This document shows positions 61,906 to 64,000 of a stretch of DNA of 64,000 bases, in pieces. The stretch is from Todiramphus chloris collaris (taxonomy: Eukaryota > Chordata > Aves > Coraciiformes > Alcedinidae): assembly GCA_025345505.1 (NCBI GenBank), contig JANVCC010000040.1, positions 11,252,023 through 11,316,022 of the forward strand. Direction: 5' to 3'. A program made the position numbers and the translations under genes. The notes below the pieces were generated by a model. It was not told where the DNA came from. It did not search any database and was given only the letters and a program-made list of their open reading frames with translations. Position 1 is the first letter of the stretch, and every line of letters starts with the position of its first letter.

Positions 61906-64000
61906 TTATAACAATTATAACAATCTTTTTTTTAAATGATGCTATTTGCCTACTGTCCTGGGAAAGATATAAACTTGAACCTTTAAAAAACAGACCATGT
62001 TGCTTCCAAATATTTTCATCTTGGTCTTAGCATCCAGTTCCAGCTTCTGGCCTGCACAGTGTCCCCTGTGTGGTGTGACTGGTATGCTGCCTGTATCAAC
62101 AGAGGCAGGGAAGTACGCACTTGAGTTCCCAGTATGGGTGGGTTTATGTACTATTTACAAAATAATTGCTTTCCTGTGAACTGATTGGTCTCTACGTTTA
62201 CGGGTACATAAGTAGAGTATAGAAAGGAAAAATGGAAATACATCCTCTTAATCAGCTACCTGTATATTTTTATCTTAATTTGAAATAATTATTTTCTTGC
62301 AGAGCTTCCAATGATTTCTCCTTTCTGTGTGTAAACACAACTTATGGTGTTAGTAAAGAGAAGATACATTTTTGGGTAAAAAGGCAGATAGAAGTCTTAA
62401 TAAGAAATAAATGATTTTTGTTAGTTCTACGTAGGACCACCTTTTCTGTACAGAACTTTTTTGGAGGCTATGTGAAATAGCTAATCATGCAGGGCTCCTA
62501 GTTGCTTGAAAGGGTACCATACGACATGTATTGTGTTCTAGTGTGTACATAATATCTATAAACACACACAAACTCAGAACCAAAATGTATACAACAGACC
62601 TTTGAATGTTCAATTTCGTAGTGGAATGCCTCAGTTGAAAATGAGCACGGCAATTGTTCAAGTGACTTTGGTGGAGTGCAAGACTGAGCTTGCACTCATT
62701 TCAGTGCTGCTAGGGTGAAAGGCATGCAGGTACAAAGGGAGAAAACAGGGAGCTGAAGATGTTGTAGGAGTCTGCAAACATTTGTTGTTCCAGGAGGAAA
62801 AACTGTAAGACCTGTTCCACTGCAAATCTTTTTCATAGGCACATGGTTGGCATTTTCTTAAAACATAGGGTTTCTGGGTTTGGGTTTTTCTTGTTGGTTT
62901 TTATGTTTTTTATTTAAACCTTTGCACTGGAAAGTGATCACAATGCTTTTTACATCCTCTTTTTCAATATATCCTGCCCAGAAGAATGTTTCTTCATAGG
63001 AATCAGAGAGCCATAAGTTTGTGGAGATAAAAATAATGCTTGGAGCTGAGTTCTCACTAAATAGGCATAATTATGTTGTATGTAAAGAAGAAAAAAAAAA
63101 GCATCATTCTTTGAAATTTATTATGGTTTGGCAACATACGTCCAACTTCATAAACCATACATACCACCAGAGACAATGTCTTTCTCATAGTTTCTTAAAA
63201 CCTGCATGTCAAAATGAAATAAAAACCACCTGCCTGTTCTAACACGTCTTTTCAAAGACCATGAGTGCCTCTAAGTGGCAGGAGTAAATAGAGTGTCAGA
63301 GGTAAATCTTTATCTGGTGCACTCCAAATGGGATTAAATGTCAATAAATCTGTACCGAGAAGATCTCTCCATTTGTAATTTCCTGCGTTTGAATTAGCAC
63401 ACTTTGATGGAAGAAAACCCAAAATGCAGGCATGGACTGTGATGGCAACAAAAGGAGATGCTGTGGCTTCCCCAGGCAGAGCTGTTCGCTCTCCGCTTTT
63501 CACCAGTTCCTCAAACATGCCCATTTAGAGCAAATCTGTGTAAGGAACCACACTTGTGTTTTTCAGCACCGCTAAAAATATTCATATTATTTATCCTTTA
63601 AACACTATGGTGGACTAGAGAAAAACGTATTAACAAAATGTTAACCTTTTCCGTTGTTAAAGATTTTTCTTAATTTATGTCCCAACTTTCAGGACGTTTT
63701 CTGCAGTGGGCAGCTTATGGAGGAGGTTGGCATTGAAGTCAAGTCCTTGAAAAACTCTGTGGGCTCAGTTACTGTTACCTTGACAGGACACATCTTTAAA
63801 TGAAAATGTCTTTGGAATAGAGTCCTTCTTCTTGGTACTTACCCTGAAGCCTTTAGAGTCTCTCCCCTTTACTGCAGCTCCAAACCTCCACTGTGATATC
63901 AATACTTAGTTTTGTGATGTGATGACTGATTTCATGTCCTGATGCTATGTGTTCATCCATTAGCCACCAAATCCAACCTTCTCCAACAGTTACAAGTCCA
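61906..64000. other. Non-coding block to window end
   Basis: Unique AT-rich sequence. A short CA-rich stretch lies near 62558-62571. A complex, repeat-free segment at about 63250-63540, open on the minus strand for 90 codons, could be a conserved non-coding element or chance. No gene is recognised up to the end of the window. Confidence 0.5.

Overview
The window looks like non-coding DNA from a bird genome, either a very long intron or an intergenic stretch. The organism call rests on five fragments of CR1, the dominant avian LINE. The clearest one ends in the CR1-type 3' terminus, with the direct repeats ATTCTGTG and ATTCTGTA at 24113-24128. No Alu-like SINE, mammalian L1 or bacterial gene organisation is visible. 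The sequence is AT-rich, and recognisable CR1 makes up only about 2 percent of it, as expected of an avian macrochromosome. Other sauropsids also carry CR1, so bird is likely but not proven.

No gene can be called with confidence. All open frames are short, the longest being about 191 codons from its first ATG. None has a protein family I recognise, except a decayed reverse-transcriptase stretch inside a CR1 copy. Three places have acceptor, open frame and donor arrangements that could be exons: 2475-2520, 46320-46522 and 49122-49229. All three are weak. The best is 49122-49229, a phase-symmetric 108-nt candidate.

Layout: 1-13079 is single-copy AT-rich sequence with a few CpG-richer pockets and a perfect 22-bp palindrome. 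13080-13885 is a long decayed CR1 on the plus strand with an internal deletion. 13886-15284 is unique sequence with an A-rich patch. 15285-15548 is a 3-copy, 88-bp, GC-rich minisatellite. 15549-23842 is unique sequence containing two adjacent hairpins. 23843-24130 holds two opposed CR1 pieces that may be one insertion with a 5' inversion. 24131-36054 is unique sequence with CpG-dense pockets and the longest open frames. 36055-36240 is a CR1 tail on the plus strand. 36241-61829 is AT-rich unique sequence with microsatellites, homopolymers and possible conserved non-coding segments. 61830-61905 is a CR1 tail on the minus strand, and 61906-64000 is unique.

I found no genes working together as a system. 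The most interesting items are structural: the possible twin-primed CR1, the nearly identical minisatellite copies, the palindrome and hairpins, the CpG-retaining pockets and the phase 1-1 exon candidate.
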